Positions 17,204 through 26,150 of a DNA stretch of 64,000 nt are shown here, piece by piece. The notes below the pieces were generated by a model that saw only the letters and a list, made by a program, of their open reading frames with translations, searched no databases and was not told the origin of the DNA. Numbering within the stretch: the first letter of the stretch is position 1; each line of letters begins with the position of its first letter. Source of the stretch: Tomitella fengzijianii (GTDB lineage Bacteria; Actinomycetota; Actinomycetes; Mycobacteriales; Mycobacteriaceae). The stretch is from assembly GCF_007559025.1 (NCBI RefSeq), contig NZ_CP041765.1, forward strand, positions 3,469,501-3,533,500, read 5' to 3'. The translations under genes and the position numbers were made by a program.

Positions 17204-18865
17204 ATGACCCAAGACGCCGACGTGATCGTGGTGGGAGCCGGCCTGGCCGGCCTGGTCGCCACCTACGAGCTCACCCGCGCGGGCCGCCGGGTGCTCGTCG
17301 TCGAGCAGGAGAACGAGGCGAACCTGGGCGGGCAGGCGTTCTGGTCGCTCGGCGGGATCTTCCTGGTCAACAGCCCCGAGCAGCGGCGCATGGGCATCAA
17401 GGACTCCTACGATCTGGCACTGCAGGACTGGACCGGCTCGGCCGGCTTCGACCGCGACGACCAGGACCGCTGGCCGCGGCAGTGGGCGCAGGCCTACGTG
17501 CAGTTCGCGGCCGGCGAGAAGCGCGCCTACATGCACGACCTGGGCATGCGGTTCATGCCCACGGTGGGCTGGGCGGAGCGCGGGCGCGGCACCGCCCTGG
17601 ACCACGGCAACTCCGTCCCCCGGTTCCACATCTCGTGGGGCACCGGCCCGGAGGTGGTGCGCATCTTCGCCGAGCCGGTGATGGCGGCGGCCAAGAAGGG
17701 GCTGGTCACCTTCCGGCACCGGCACCAGGTGGACGAGGTGATCGTCGAGGGCGGCGCGGCGGCGGGCGTGCGCGGCACCGTCCTGGCGCCGTCCACCGAG
17801 TCGCGGGGGGTCAAGTCCAACAGGGACCCCGCCGGTGAGTTCGAACTGCGCGCGCAGGCGGTGGTGGTGACCTCCGGCGGCATCGGCGGCAACCAGGAGC
17901 TGGTGCGCAAGAACTGGCCCGTGGACCGGCTGGGGCGCATGCCGCAGAACATGATCTGCGGGGTGCCCGCGCACGTGGACGGCCGCATGCTGGAGATCAC
18001 CGAGAACGCCGGCGGCAGCATCGTCAACCGCGACCGCATGTGGCATTACACCGAGGGCATCGTCAACTGGGACCCCATCTGGCCGGATCACGGCATCCGC
18101 ATCATCCCCGGACCGTCCTCGCTGTGGCTCGACGCCGAGGGCAAACGCCTGCCCACACCGCTGTTCCCCGGGTTCGACACGCTCGGCACCCTCAAGCACA
18201 TCCTGGGCACGGGGCACGACCACACGTGGTTCATCCTCACCCAGTCGATCATCGAGAAGGAGTTCGCGCTCTCCGGCTCCGAGCAGAACCCCGACATGAC
18301 CGGCAAGGATCTCAAAATGCTGCTGGGGCGCGTGGGCAAGGGCGCCCCCGGCCCGGTGGACAGCTTCATGCGCTTCGGCGAGGACTTCGTGGTGCGCGAT
18401 GACCTCCGCTCGCTGGTCGACGGCATGAACGCTGTCGGCTCCGGCCCCGATCTGGACTACGCGCAGGTGGAACGCGAGGTGCTGGCCCGCGACCGCGAGC
18501 TGGACAACACCTACTCCAAGGACCTGCAGCTCATGGCCGTCCGGAACGCGCGCAGCTATCTGGCCGACAAGGTCATCCGGGTGGCCCGGCCGCACAAACT
18601 CCTCGACCCCGCCCACGGCCCGCTCATCGCGGTGCGCCTGCACCTGCTCACCCGCAAGACGCTCGGCGGGCTTGAGACCAACCTGGATTCGCAGGTCATG
18701 CGGCCCGACGGCACGGCATTCGACGGGCTCTACGCGGCGGGCGAGGTGGCCGGCTTCGGCGGCGGCGGGATGCACGGGTACAACGCGCTGGAGGGGACGT
18801 TCCTGGGCGGGTGCATCTTCTCCGGCCGGGCGGCGGGCCGGGCACTGGCGCGCGACCTGGGGTAG
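17204..18865 (+). CDS. FAD-binding dehydrogenase (fumarate reductase / 3-ketosteroid dehydrogenase-like)
   Basis: 553 residues from ATG 17204 with GAGGAG at 17193-17198. The N-terminal FAD dinucleotide motif is VIVVGAGLAGLVATYELTRAG, followed by the acidic end of strand two (VVEQE) and GGQAFWSLGG. The C-terminal FAD motif is DGLYAAGEVAGFGGGGMHGYNALEGTFLGG. The sequence resembles Rv0785-type flavoproteins related to 3-ketosteroid delta-1-dehydrogenase and flavocytochrome c. Substrate specificity cannot be read off, and a steroid substrate is not implied by neighbours. It is a single-gene unit, with the mycothiol-type enzyme divergent and the carotenoid oxygenase convergent, and a hairpin in the 112-bp gap. 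Confidence 0.9.
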   Translation: MTQDADVIVVGAGLAGLVATYELTRAGRRVLVVEQENEANLGGQAFWSLGGIFLVNSPEQRRMGIKDSYDLALQDWTGSAGFDRDDQDRWPRQWAQAYVQFAAGEKRAYMHDLGMRFMPTVGWAERGRGTALDHGNSVPRFHISWGTGPEVVRIFAEPVMAAAKKGLVTFRHRHQVDEVIVEGGAAAGVRGTVLAPSTESRGVKSNRDPAGEFELRAQAVVVTSGGIGGNQELVRKNWPVDRLGRMPQNMICGVPAHVDGRMLEITENAGGSIVNRDRMWHYTEGIVNWDPIWPDHGIRIIPGPSSLWLDAEGKRLPTPLFPGFDTLGTLKHILGTGHDHTWFILTQSIIEKEFALSGSEQNPDMTGKDLKMLLGRVGKGAPGPVDSFMRFGEDFVVRDDLRSLVDGMNAVGSGPDLDYAQVEREVLARDRELDNTYSKDLQLMAVRNARSYLADKVIRVARPHKLLDPAHGPLIAVRLHLLTRKTLGGLETNLDSQVMRPDGTAFDGLYAAGEVAGFGGGGMHGYNALEGTFLGGCIFSGRAAGRALARDLG

Positions 18866-18888
18866 CCGCCGAGCGACCGCCAAGGTGG

Positions 18889-18945
18889 CTACTCAGCAGT
18901 CCGGGTACGTTCGCGCCGCCGAACCGTACCTGTACTGCTGAGTAG
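18889..18945. terminator. Hairpin between convergent genes, probable bidirectional terminator
   Basis: Arms CTACTCAGCAGT (18889-18900) and ACTGCTGAGTAG (18934-18945) pair perfectly, and an inner pair GGTACG/CGTACC (18904-18909, 18925-18930) extends the stem. There is no T-run, as is common in actinobacteria. Confidence 0.65.
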
Positions 18946-18977
18946 GCGCGGAAACGGACCGGCGGGGCGGCCCTCAC

Positions 18978-20387
18978 TCACTCCCCGGGCAGCCACGCCC
19001 CGTGCAGCCCCGCGGGCACCCGGTGCGGCAGCCGTACCCGGGCGCGCGGACCGGCGGCCGGCTCCTCGCCGTCGAACACGTAGAACCAGCCGGTCCGATC
19101 GCGCCGTTCAGTGACGATCGCGCCCCAGTAGTGCTCGCCGTCCTCGGTGGGCAGGTGCACGGGTTCGCCGAACGACAGTGCCTCGTCGCCCCAGGAAACG
19201 CCCGCGCCGGTGTCGAGGTCGTACCACCGGAGCAGATCCGCGTCGCCGCCGACGAGGTCCGCGCCCGGGCTCTCGCCCACCGTCGCCACCTGCCGGTGCG
19301 GGCGGCCGATGAGGCGGTCGTCGATGCGCGGGAACTCCATTCCGGCCCGGGCCACCTCGGTGCGCGTCATCAAGCCCGTCGCCGGGTCCAGCACTGCCCG
19401 CACCAGGGTGCTGGCGGTCGGTTCCTCCGCGCCGGTGACGATGCCCGGGTGGTCCCACTGCACGTAGTCGAGTACCACCGTGCCGTCGCCGGCGTCGTAG
19501 GCGTTGGCGGTGTGCCACATCCAGAACGCCTCATCCGAGCACCAGCGCACCGGCGAGCCGTCCCGGGGGATGAGCGCGATCCGCGCCCCGGCCTCCGGGC
19601 GCCACTGGAGCACCGACCCGCCGGTCATGGCCGCGGCGATGTCGAAGACGAGCGGGCACACCGGCACCACCAGGTACGTCGCGGTCAGCGCCATGTCGTG
19701 GATCATCACCGGTGCGTCGAGGCCGTCCACCGGGGTCGCCGCCCGCGTGGGGACGCCGTCGCGTCCGATCGCCGTCCACGTGAGATACGGCGGCTCGAAC
19801 GAGTAGCAGAACGAGAACATCTCCCCCGTGGCCGGATCCACCTTGGGGTGGGCGGTGAGTCCGGCCGGCAGCCGGCCGTCGAAGGTCTCCTTGCACACCG
19901 TGCGCAGATCCGCCGGGTCGAGCCGGAACGGCGGGGCGGATTCCGCGAGGGCCAGCAGCCGCCCGCCGTGCCGGACGACGTTGATGTCCGGCAGGTCGCG
20001 GTCGCTGTAGGCGAGGGCGTCGCCCACCAGCTCCGGGCCCGGACGGTAGGGCGTCATGATTCCCGGCCACAGCGCCCGGCCCGCCGACTCCTCCGCCACG
20101 AGCGCCGGAGTGCGGACGAATGCGTTGCGGTAGTGCGCGGCGCCCCCGTCGAGCTCTATGCGGTGGACCATCGCGTCGCCGTCGATGGGGTACAGGTAGG
20201 AACCGATGGGGTCGAAACGCATGTTGGGGCCGTTGCGCAGGTAGCTGCCGCGCAGCGCCGCGGGCAGCTCGCCCTCCACCACCAGACGTTCGGCGTCCAC
20301 CTCGGCGCGCTGCGGCTCGAACAACCCCCGCAGGTGCGGATTCGCGGCCGGGTCCACTGCGGCGGGCAGCTCGTCGAATGCGGTCAT
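18978..20387 (-). CDS. Carotenoid oxygenase (RPE65 / apocarotenoid-cleaving dioxygenase family)
   Basis: 469 residues from ATG 20387 with GAGGAGAG just upstream. These enzymes cleave a double bond in carotenoids or related compounds such as stilbenes, using a non-haem Fe(II) held by four histidines. All four are visible: H180 (TAHPKVD), H230 (IHDMAL), H292 (WMWHTAN) and H462 (GLHGAWLP). The N-terminal signature GSYLRNGPNMRFDP and DGDAMVHRIEL are typical of the family. The actual substrate is not evident and no carotenoid biosynthesis genes are in the window. It converges on the FAD dehydrogenase gene and is divergent from the LLM oxidoreductase gene. Confidence 0.93.
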   Translation of the reverse strand: MTAFDELPAAVDPAANPHLRGLFEPQRAEVDAERLVVEGELPAALRGSYLRNGPNMRFDPIGSYLYPIDGDAMVHRIELDGGAAHYRNAFVRTPALVAEESAGRALWPGIMTPYRPGPELVGDALAYSDRDLPDINVVRHGGRLLALAESAPPFRLDPADLRTVCKETFDGRLPAGLTAHPKVDPATGEMFSFCYSFEPPYLTWTAIGRDGVPTRAATPVDGLDAPVMIHDMALTATYLVVPVCPLVFDIAAAMTGGSVLQWRPEAGARIALIPRDGSPVRWCSDEAFWMWHTANAYDAGDGTVVLDYVQWDHPGIVTGAEEPTASTLVRAVLDPATGLMTRTEVARAGMEFPRIDDRLIGRPHRQVATVGESPGADLVGGDADLLRWYDLDTGAGVSWGDEALSFGEPVHLPTEDGEHYWGAIVTERRDRTGWFYVFDGEEPAAGPRARVRLPHRVPAGLHGAWLPGE

Positions 20388-20590
20388 CGTCTCTCCTCGG
20401 AGGGCGCAGTCCAGCCACGTCGACTCCGATTATGCGCGCGCGTGGGCGCCGTCACATCGGTTCATCGAATTCCATGGGTTGCATCTGTCCCACTGATCAC
20501 ATTCCGCGTTCCCACTGGACACCAGTCCGTCCTAGCATGACGCGACGGACCGGAATTCCGGCGACACACCTCCGACCCCGGGAGCAGCGC

Positions 20591-21466
20591 GTGCGATTCA
20601 CCTTTGCCGATGCCATGACGAACCCGCAGTACTACGTACCCCTGGCCAAGGCGGCCGAGGATGCGGGCTACCACTCCTTCGCCGTGGCGGACAGCATCTG
20701 CTACCCGGAGGTCTCCGACTCCACTTACCCGTACACCCCGGACGGCAGCCGCGAGTTCCTGGAGAACAAGCCGTTCATCGAGGCGTTCATCCTGATCACG
20801 GCGATGGCACAGGCGACGGAGCGGATCCGCTTCGTGCCGTTCGTGCTCAAGCTCCCCGTGCGCCCGCCGGTGCTGGTGGCCAAGCAGGCGGCATCCATTT
20901 CGGCGCTCTTCGGCGACCGGCTGAGCCTCGGCGTGGGCCTGAGCCCCTGGCCGGAGGACTTCGACGTGATGGGGGTGCCGTTCCCCAAGCGCGGCAAGCG
21001 GATGAACGAGGCGATGAAGATCATCCGCGGACTGACCTCCGGCGGATACTTCGAGCACCACGGCGAGATCTACGACCTGCAGTCGATCAAGATCAACCCG
21101 GTGCCCGCCAAGCCCGTCCCCATGCTGGTCGGCGGGCACAGCGACGCCGCCCTGCGCCGCGCTGTGCGTCTGGGCGACGGCTGGATGCACGCCGGCGGCA
21201 AGGCCGACGAGCTCGATGAGATCCTCACGCGCCTGGCGGCGGTGCGCAAGGCCGAGGGCAAGGAGAACGACCCGTTCGAGATCCACGTGGCCTCCATCGA
21301 CGCGTTCTCCGTGGACGGGGTCAAGCGCCTCGAGGACAAGGGAGTGACCGACGTGACCGTCGGATTCCGCATGCCCTACCAGATGGAGCAGGACACCCAG
21401 CCGCTGGAGGAGAAGATCGCGGCGCTGCAGAAGTTCTCCGACAAGGTCATCGCCCAGTGCGGTTGA
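20591..21466 (+). CDS. LLM-class (luciferase-like) F420- or FMN-dependent oxidoreductase
   Basis: 291 residues from GTG 20591 with GGAGC at 20581. The TIM-barrel luciferase-like fold is seen in FVPFVLKLPVRPPVLVAKQAASISALFGDRLSLGVGLSPWPEDFDVMG and KPVPMLVGGHSDAALRRAVRLGDGWMHAG, the phosphate-binding part. The group usually binds coenzyme F420 in mycobacteria and relatives, but FMN cannot be excluded. The substrate is unknown. An ATG at 20537 in the same frame would add 18 residues of poor coding character and is less likely. The gene precedes the second adenylate cyclase by 82 bp, without an obvious functional link. Confidence 0.88.
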   Translation: MRFTFADAMTNPQYYVPLAKAAEDAGYHSFAVADSICYPEVSDSTYPYTPDGSREFLENKPFIEAFILITAMAQATERIRFVPFVLKLPVRPPVLVAKQAASISALFGDRLSLGVGLSPWPEDFDVMGVPFPKRGKRMNEAMKIIRGLTSGGYFEHHGEIYDLQSIKINPVPAKPVPMLVGGHSDAALRRAVRLGDGWMHAGGKADELDEILTRLAAVRKAEGKENDPFEIHVASIDAFSVDGVKRLEDKGVTDVTVGFRMPYQMEQDTQPLEEKIAALQKFSDKVIAQCG

Positions 21467-21536
21467 CGGACGGGTCTACGCGGCCGGCGTGAACCATCCC
21501 ACCGGTCCGGCCGTGGCGGTCACCGCACGCAGCCGT

Positions 21537-21548
21537 TAGCTTGGGTGT
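21537..21548 (+). promoter_or_regulatory. Leaderless -10 box for the second adenylate cyclase
   Basis: TAGCTT at 21537-21542 is followed by exactly 6 nt and ATG 21549, with no ribosome binding site. Confidence 0.5.
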
Positions 21549-23093
21549 ATGCAAAAGCAAGCATTGCAGGTCCGCGAGCTGGTGCGCCGGCCGGTCCTGG
21601 CCTACGCGGCCAAGCTCATGCTTGCACACCTCATCGGCGGCGTCGTGGTGTTCCTTCTCGTGCTGGAGGTGCTGCCGCTGCCCACCGGCGTCACGCCGCT
21701 GCGCCTCGACCGCGCCAACGCCGTAGTCTTCTTCGTCTTCATGCCGTTCGCAGCCGTGATGCTGCTCGGCGGCGGCCTCGTCGCGGGGCGGCCCATCCTG
21801 GCGTGGACGGCCCGCGGCGGGCCGCCCACGCCCCGGGAACGTCGCGCCACCTTGCGCCAGCCGATGCGCCAGCTCACGGTGCAGGTCGCCACCTGGGCCG
21901 TCGGCCTCGTCGTCTTCCTGGCCACCAACCTGCAGGGCGGAACGCAGCTCATCACGCTCGTGACGGTCACCATCACGATGGGCGCCACCACCGCCTGCGC
22001 CATCGCCTACGTGATGGGCGAACGCGAGCTGCGCGGGCTCGTCGCGCTGGCCGCCGCCTCCGACCCGGACGCCACCTGGCGCACCTCCGGCATCAAAGCC
22101 CGCGTCATGGTGATCTGGCTGCTCAGCACCGCCATGCCCGTGTTCGGCGTCGTGCTGCTGGCGTTCCCCGAAGCCGCGGGCCTGAACGACCGGCAGACCG
22201 GCCCCATCGGCTCGGCGGTGTTCGTGCTGGGCATCCTGGCGATCGCCGTCGGCGGCGTGGGCATGCTCTACGTGGTGCGTTCCATCGCCGACCCGGTCCG
22301 GCAGGTCAGCGACGCGATGCGGGAGGTCGAGAACGGGTCCACCAATGCGCGCGTGAGCGTGTACGACGGCTCGGAGATCGGCAAGCTGCAGGCCGGCTTC
22401 AACCGCATGGTCGCCGGGTTGGCCGAACGCGAGCTGGTGCGCGACCTGCTGAGCAAGCACGTCGGCGAAGACGTCGCACGGCATGCGGTGGAGCAGGGCA
22501 CCGCGCTGGGCGGCGAGATCGACGACGTTGCCGTGCTGTTCACCGACATCATCGGCTCCACCGGGCTGGCCACCGTGCACCGGCCCGAGGACGTGGTGGG
22601 CATGCTCAACGAGTTCTTCCGCGTCGCCGTCGACGTGGTGGACCGCAACGGCGGGTTCATCAACAAGTTCGAGGGCGACGCGGCGCTCGCGATCTTCGGC
22701 ACCCCCCAGCACCTTGACGACCCGGCCGGGGCCGCCCTGCGCGCCGCGCGCGAGCTGCGCACCGAGATCATGCGGCTCGGCATCGCCGACGCGGGCATCG
22801 GCGTCTCCTCCGGCCCCGTCGTCGCCGGGTACGTGGGGGCGTCGAACCGGTACGAGTACACCGTCATCGGCGATCCCGTGAACGAGGCTGCCAGGCTCAC
22901 CGACCTGGCGAAGAAGCGCCCGGGGCGGGTGCTCGCGTCACAGCGCACCATCGACGCCGCGGGCCCCTCGGAGCAGGCGCACTGGCGACTGCGCGAGCGG
23001 GTGCTGCTGCGCGGGCGCGGGGCCCGCACGCGGCTGGCGACCCCGCGGCGCTCCTCTTATCCGCCGGAACTCGTCGGGCTGCAGGTGCGGTAG
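21549..23093 (+). CDS. Membrane-bound class III adenylate cyclase, paralogue of the first
   Basis: 514 residues. Six membrane helices (about 18-240), a HAMP-like region (DPVRQVSDAMREVENG, then ARVSVYDGSEIGKLQAGFNRM) and a catalytic domain. The catalytic residues fall at exactly the same positions as in the cyclase at 6988: D333 (FTDI), K373, D377 (FEGDAALAIFG), N445 and R449 (GDPVNEAARL). It should be an active cAMP-forming enzyme. The main differences are a shorter C-terminus (no acidic tail) and changed outer loops between helices, which suggests a different input signal. Downstream is one of the three GCGCGC-box elements, then yceI. Confidence 0.93.
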   Translation: MQKQALQVRELVRRPVLAYAAKLMLAHLIGGVVVFLLVLEVLPLPTGVTPLRLDRANAVVFFVFMPFAAVMLLGGGLVAGRPILAWTARGGPPTPRERRATLRQPMRQLTVQVATWAVGLVVFLATNLQGGTQLITLVTVTITMGATTACAIAYVMGERELRGLVALAAASDPDATWRTSGIKARVMVIWLLSTAMPVFGVVLLAFPEAAGLNDRQTGPIGSAVFVLGILAIAVGGVGMLYVVRSIADPVRQVSDAMREVENGSTNARVSVYDGSEIGKLQAGFNRMVAGLAERELVRDLLSKHVGEDVARHAVEQGTALGGEIDDVAVLFTDIIGSTGLATVHRPEDVVGMLNEFFRVAVDVVDRNGGFINKFEGDAALAIFGTPQHLDDPAGAALRAARELRTEIMRLGIADAGIGVSSGPVVAGYVGASNRYEYTVIGDPVNEAARLTDLAKKRPGRVLASQRTIDAAGPSEQAHWRLRERVLLRGRGARTRLATPRRSSYPPELVGLQVR

Positions 23094-23129
23094 CGGCGGG
23101 GCACGGAGCCCCGCCGCGGCCGCTGCTTT

Positions 23130-23219
23130 TGGCCCGCGCCCCGCCCCGCCCCGCGCGCCTGTTGCGACGACACGCCGGGACAACGCGCGCGCGTCGGGAT
23201 GTCCGGCGCGCGGCGCGGC
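23130..23219. repeat. Dispersed GCGCGC-box element, copy A
   Basis: GCGCGC boxes are centred at 23155.5, 23189.5 and 23208.5 (intervals 34 and 19 bp), with a weak box near 23137. Between the first two is the conserved core ACGACACGCCGGGAC. The 30 bp from 23151 differ from copy B (56311) in only two positions. It fills the gap between the adenylate cyclase and yceI. Confidence 0.85.
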
Positions 23220-23327
23220 CGCCGACAACACACAGCGCCGCCTGTGGCGTTCGCCACTCCGGGATTACATCGGCGCCCGCCGTCGTTAGCCTTGTTGCAA
23301 CGTCAATCATTGCGGAGGAAACAAACC

Positions 23328-23879
23328 ATGACGACATCCGTTCGCGAATCAGGACTCACCGCAGGCACCTGGAACATCGACCCCGTCCACTCCAGCATCG
23401 GCTTCAGCGTCCGGCACATGATGGTGAGCAAGGTCCGCGGCAACTTCGACGAGTTCACCGGCCAGATCACCATCAGCGACGACGGCGAGGCCACCGTGGT
23501 GGCCGACATCAACGTCGGCTCCATCAACACCGGCAACGACCAGCGCGACGCGCACGTGCGCTCGGCCGACTACTTCGAGGTCGAGACCCACCCCGTCGCC
23601 ACCTTCCGCTCCACCGGCATCCGCGCCAAGGGCGACGCGCACGTGCTCACCGGCGAGTTCACGCTCCGCGGCGTCACCAAGCCCATCGAGATGGACCTGG
23701 ACCTCACCGGCGTCAACCCCGGCACCGGCGACGGGCCCGTCGCGGGCTTCGAGGCGTCGACGGTCCTCAACCGCAAGGACTTCGGCATCACCCTCGACAT
23801 GCCGCTCGACGGTGGCGGCGCGGCCGTGGGCGACAAGATCACCATCAGCATCGACGCCCAGGCCCGGCAGGCCGCCTGA
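23328..23879 (+). CDS. YceI-family lipid-binding protein
   Basis: 183 residues from ATG 23328 with GGAGGA at 23314-23319. YceI proteins are lipocalin-like beta barrels that bind isoprenoid or fatty amide ligands. The signature GTWNIDPVHSSIGFSVRHMMVSKVRGNF opens the protein, followed by NDQRDAHVRSADYFEVETHPVATFRST and LTGEFTLRGVTKPIEMDLD. There is no signal peptide, so this copy should be cytoplasmic, as is usual in actinobacteria. Its ligand is unknown. A strong GC-rich hairpin downstream (23929-23968) ends the transcript. Confidence 0.92.
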   Translation: MTTSVRESGLTAGTWNIDPVHSSIGFSVRHMMVSKVRGNFDEFTGQITISDDGEATVVADINVGSINTGNDQRDAHVRSADYFEVETHPVATFRSTGIRAKGDAHVLTGEFTLRGVTKPIEMDLDLTGVNPGTGDGPVAGFEASTVLNRKDFGITLDMPLDGGGAAVGDKITISIDAQARQAA

Positions 23880-23928
23880 CCGGCCCCCGAACGTCGGGGG
23901 CTCCCATCCCCCTCGGCCCCCGACCCCG

Positions 23929-23968
23929 CCTGCGCGCGGCCCCCGGCCCCCGGGCGGCCGCGCGCAGG
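23929..23968 (+). terminator. Hairpin terminator after yceI
   Basis: 13-bp perfect arms CCTGCGCGCGGCC (23929-23941) and GGCCGCGCGCAGG (23956-23968) with a 14-nt loop. A second small stem, GTCGGGGG/CCCCCGAC, lies just before it at 23893-23924. Confidence 0.7.
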
Positions 23969-23997
23969 CTTCCGACCAGCACCGCCCCACCACCGAC

Positions 23998-24010
23998 TAC
24001 GGTGGTCCAC
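23998..24010 (+). promoter_or_regulatory. Probable leaderless -10 box for the DUF3054 gene
   Basis: TACGGT at 23998-24003 ends 7 nt before GTG 24011. The same hexamer stands 6 nt before the first adenylate cyclase gene. Confidence 0.4.
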
Positions 24011-24460
24011 GTGAGCGATACCGGAGCACCCGCCAGCACCGAGACACCCGAAGCGGGCCCCCGCGGCACGGCCGCCGGCCCGTCGACCGTCGCGCTGGCA
24101 GTCGTGGCAGACGCGCTGCTCGTCATCATTTTCGCCGCGATCGGCCGGCAATCCCACGACGAGACGAACGGCGTCGTGGGAGCCCTGTCCACCGCGTGGC
24201 CGTTCCTCGTCGGCCTCGCGGTCGGTTGGGCCCTGGTCTTCGCTGCGTCCCGCCGCAACCGGACCGCTCCGCACCCGCTGCGCGCCTGGCCGGCCGGCGT
24301 CGTCTTGTGGGTCGCGACGGTCCTGTGCGGGATGCTGTTGCGCGCCGCCACCGGCGAGGGCACCGCTTTCGCCTTCATCATCGTGGCGACCCTGTTCAAC
24401 CTGCTCACCCTCGTGGGCTGGCGGCTGCTGGCCCAGCTGGCCGCAGCCCGCCGGCGGTGA
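24011..24460 (+). CDS. DUF3054 family membrane protein
   Basis: 149 residues from GTG 24011. Four membrane helices are predicted: about 28-48 (ALAVVADALLVIIFAAIG), 66-85 (AWPFLVGLAVGWALVFAA), 95-115 (WPAGVVLWVATVLCGMLLRA) and 122-143. The conserved DUF3054 features are the Asp/His pair in IGRQSHDE, the TAWPF motif and GMLLRAATGEGTAFAFIIVA. The function of the family is unknown. It lies between yceI and a POT transporter gene, each with its own apparent promoter region. Confidence 0.85.
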   Translation: MSDTGAPASTETPEAGPRGTAAGPSTVALAVVADALLVIIFAAIGRQSHDETNGVVGALSTAWPFLVGLAVGWALVFAASRRNRTAPHPLRAWPAGVVLWVATVLCGMLLRAATGEGTAFAFIIVATLFNLLTLVGWRLLAQLAAARRR

Positions 24461-24626
24461 CGATCCGCCGCCCGCCGCCACCCTGAGTCGACTACCCGCT
24501 GAGCCCCGTGCGCGCGCCGCAGGCCGTCTCCTACCGCACTGAATCTCGCAGAGTGGCTCGGGGCGCGATTCACATAATCGCGTGCACAACGCGCGCCGCG
24601 TGCCGCGGGATGCCAGGCTGTCCCAC

Positions 24627-26105
24627 ATGAGTTCCACTCCACCCGCGCCAGGGGACGACACCCGCGAGGCCCGCCGGGACCGCGCCTTCTTCGGACAGCC
24701 GTTGGCGTTGACCAACCTGTTCGGTGTCGAGATGTGGGAACGGTTCTCGTTCTACGGCATGCAGGGCATCCTGCTGATCTACCTGTACTACCAGACCACC
24801 GACGGCGGACTGGGCATCTCGGAGCACACCGCCACCGGCATCGTCGGCGCTTACGGAGGCATGGTCTACATCTCGACCATCGTCGGCGGGTGGATCGCGG
24901 ACAGGGTGCTCGGCGGCGAACGCACGCTGTTCTACAGCGCCATCCTCGTCATGGGCGGGCACATCGCACTGTCGGTGCTCCCCGGCCTGCTGGGCGTGGG
25001 CGTGGGCCTGATCCTGGTGGCGTTCGGCAGCGGCGGCGTCAAAGCCACGGCGACCTCCCTCGTCGGCGACCTGTACGACGAGGACGACGAGCGGCGCGAC
25101 GCCGGATTCTCGCTGTTCTACATGGGCATCAACATCGGCGGACTCGTCGGTCCGCTGCTCACCGGACTTCTGCGCGACAACGCCGGTTTCCACTGGGGCT
25201 TCGGGCTCGCCGCCATCGGCATGGCGCTCGGGCTGATCCAGTACACGGTGTTCCGCAGGAACCTCCACGGCGTCGGCGGCCGCCCCAGCGACCCGCTCGG
25301 CCGGAATCAGCGGCTCGCCTACGCGGGCGGCGCGCTGATCGTGGTCGTGATCGTCGCCGTCCTCTCCGTCACGGGAATCATCACCGCCGACCGGCTCTCG
25401 GACATCGTCGTCGGCATCGCCACCGCGGCCACGATCATCTACTTCCTCGTCATCCTCACCAGCCGCCAGGTCACCCCGGTGGAACGCCGGCGCGTGGTCG
25501 CCTTCGTGCCGATGTTCATCGCCTCGGTCGTGTTCTGGTCGCTGTTCCAGCAGATCTTCACGGTGCTGACGATCTACAGCGACAAGCGGCTCGACCGCAA
25601 CCTGTTCGGCTGGGAGTTCCCCGTGTCCTGGGTGCAGTCGATCGAGCCCGTCTGGGTGGTCGTCGGCGCCGGCGCCTTCGCGGCGATGTGGACCAAGATG
25701 GGCGAACGCCAGCCCGCCACCCCGATCAAGTTCGCGCTGGGCACCGGCGGCATGGGCGTCGCCTTCCTGCTGTTCCTGCTCATGCCCGCAGGGCAGAACA
25801 CCGCGCCGGTCTGGGCGCTCGTGCTGATCCTCGGCGTCTTCGCGGCATCCGAGCTCATGCTCTCCCCCGTCGGCCTGTCGCTGGCCACCAAGCTGGCGCC
25901 GCGGGCATTCCACACCCAGATGGTGGCGCTGTTCTTCCTCTCGGTGGCGCTCGGGACGGCGCTGTCCGGAACCCTGGCCCGCTACTACGACGAGAGCAAT
26001 GAGGCGCCCTACTTCGCCACGCTGGGGCTCGTCGCCGTGGCGGTCGGCGTGGCGCTGGCGATCGCATCGCCGGGGATCAAGAAGCTCATGAGCGGGGTGA
26101 AGTAG
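24627..26105 (+). CDS. Proton-dependent oligopeptide (POT/PTR) family transporter
   Basis: 492 residues from ATG 24627. POT transporters import di- and tripeptides with protons. The ExxERF motif of helix one is present (GVEMWERFSFYGMQGILLIYL), as is GGWIADRVLGGERTLFYSA between helices two and three and the PTR signature region FYMGINIGGLVGPLLTG. About 14 membrane helices can be counted. An in-frame GTG at 24582 would add 15 residues without support. Peptide versus other substrates (nitrate in plants) cannot be separated by sequence, though in bacteria peptides are the rule. It is followed by a 341-bp intergenic region. Confidence 0.92.
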   Translation: MSSTPPAPGDDTREARRDRAFFGQPLALTNLFGVEMWERFSFYGMQGILLIYLYYQTTDGGLGISEHTATGIVGAYGGMVYISTIVGGWIADRVLGGERTLFYSAILVMGGHIALSVLPGLLGVGVGLILVAFGSGGVKATATSLVGDLYDEDDERRDAGFSLFYMGINIGGLVGPLLTGLLRDNAGFHWGFGLAAIGMALGLIQYTVFRRNLHGVGGRPSDPLGRNQRLAYAGGALIVVVIVAVLSVTGIITADRLSDIVVGIATAATIIYFLVILTSRQVTPVERRRVVAFVPMFIASVVFWSLFQQIFTVLTIYSDKRLDRNLFGWEFPVSWVQSIEPVWVVVGAGAFAAMWTKMGERQPATPIKFALGTGGMGVAFLLFLLMPAGQNTAPVWALVLILGVFAASELMLSPVGLSLATKLAPRAFHTQMVALFFLSVALGTALSGTLARYYDESNEAPYFATLGLVAVAVGVALAIASPGIKKLMSGVK

Positions 26106-26150
26106 GGGGCTCCTTCGCCGGGGCCGCGACGTGGACGCGCGCCCCCATCG

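Noticed and set aside
24582-24626. GTG 24582 as start of the POT transporter
   Set aside because: The extra 15 residues are basic and unlike family N-termini, and ATG 24627 fits known lengths better.
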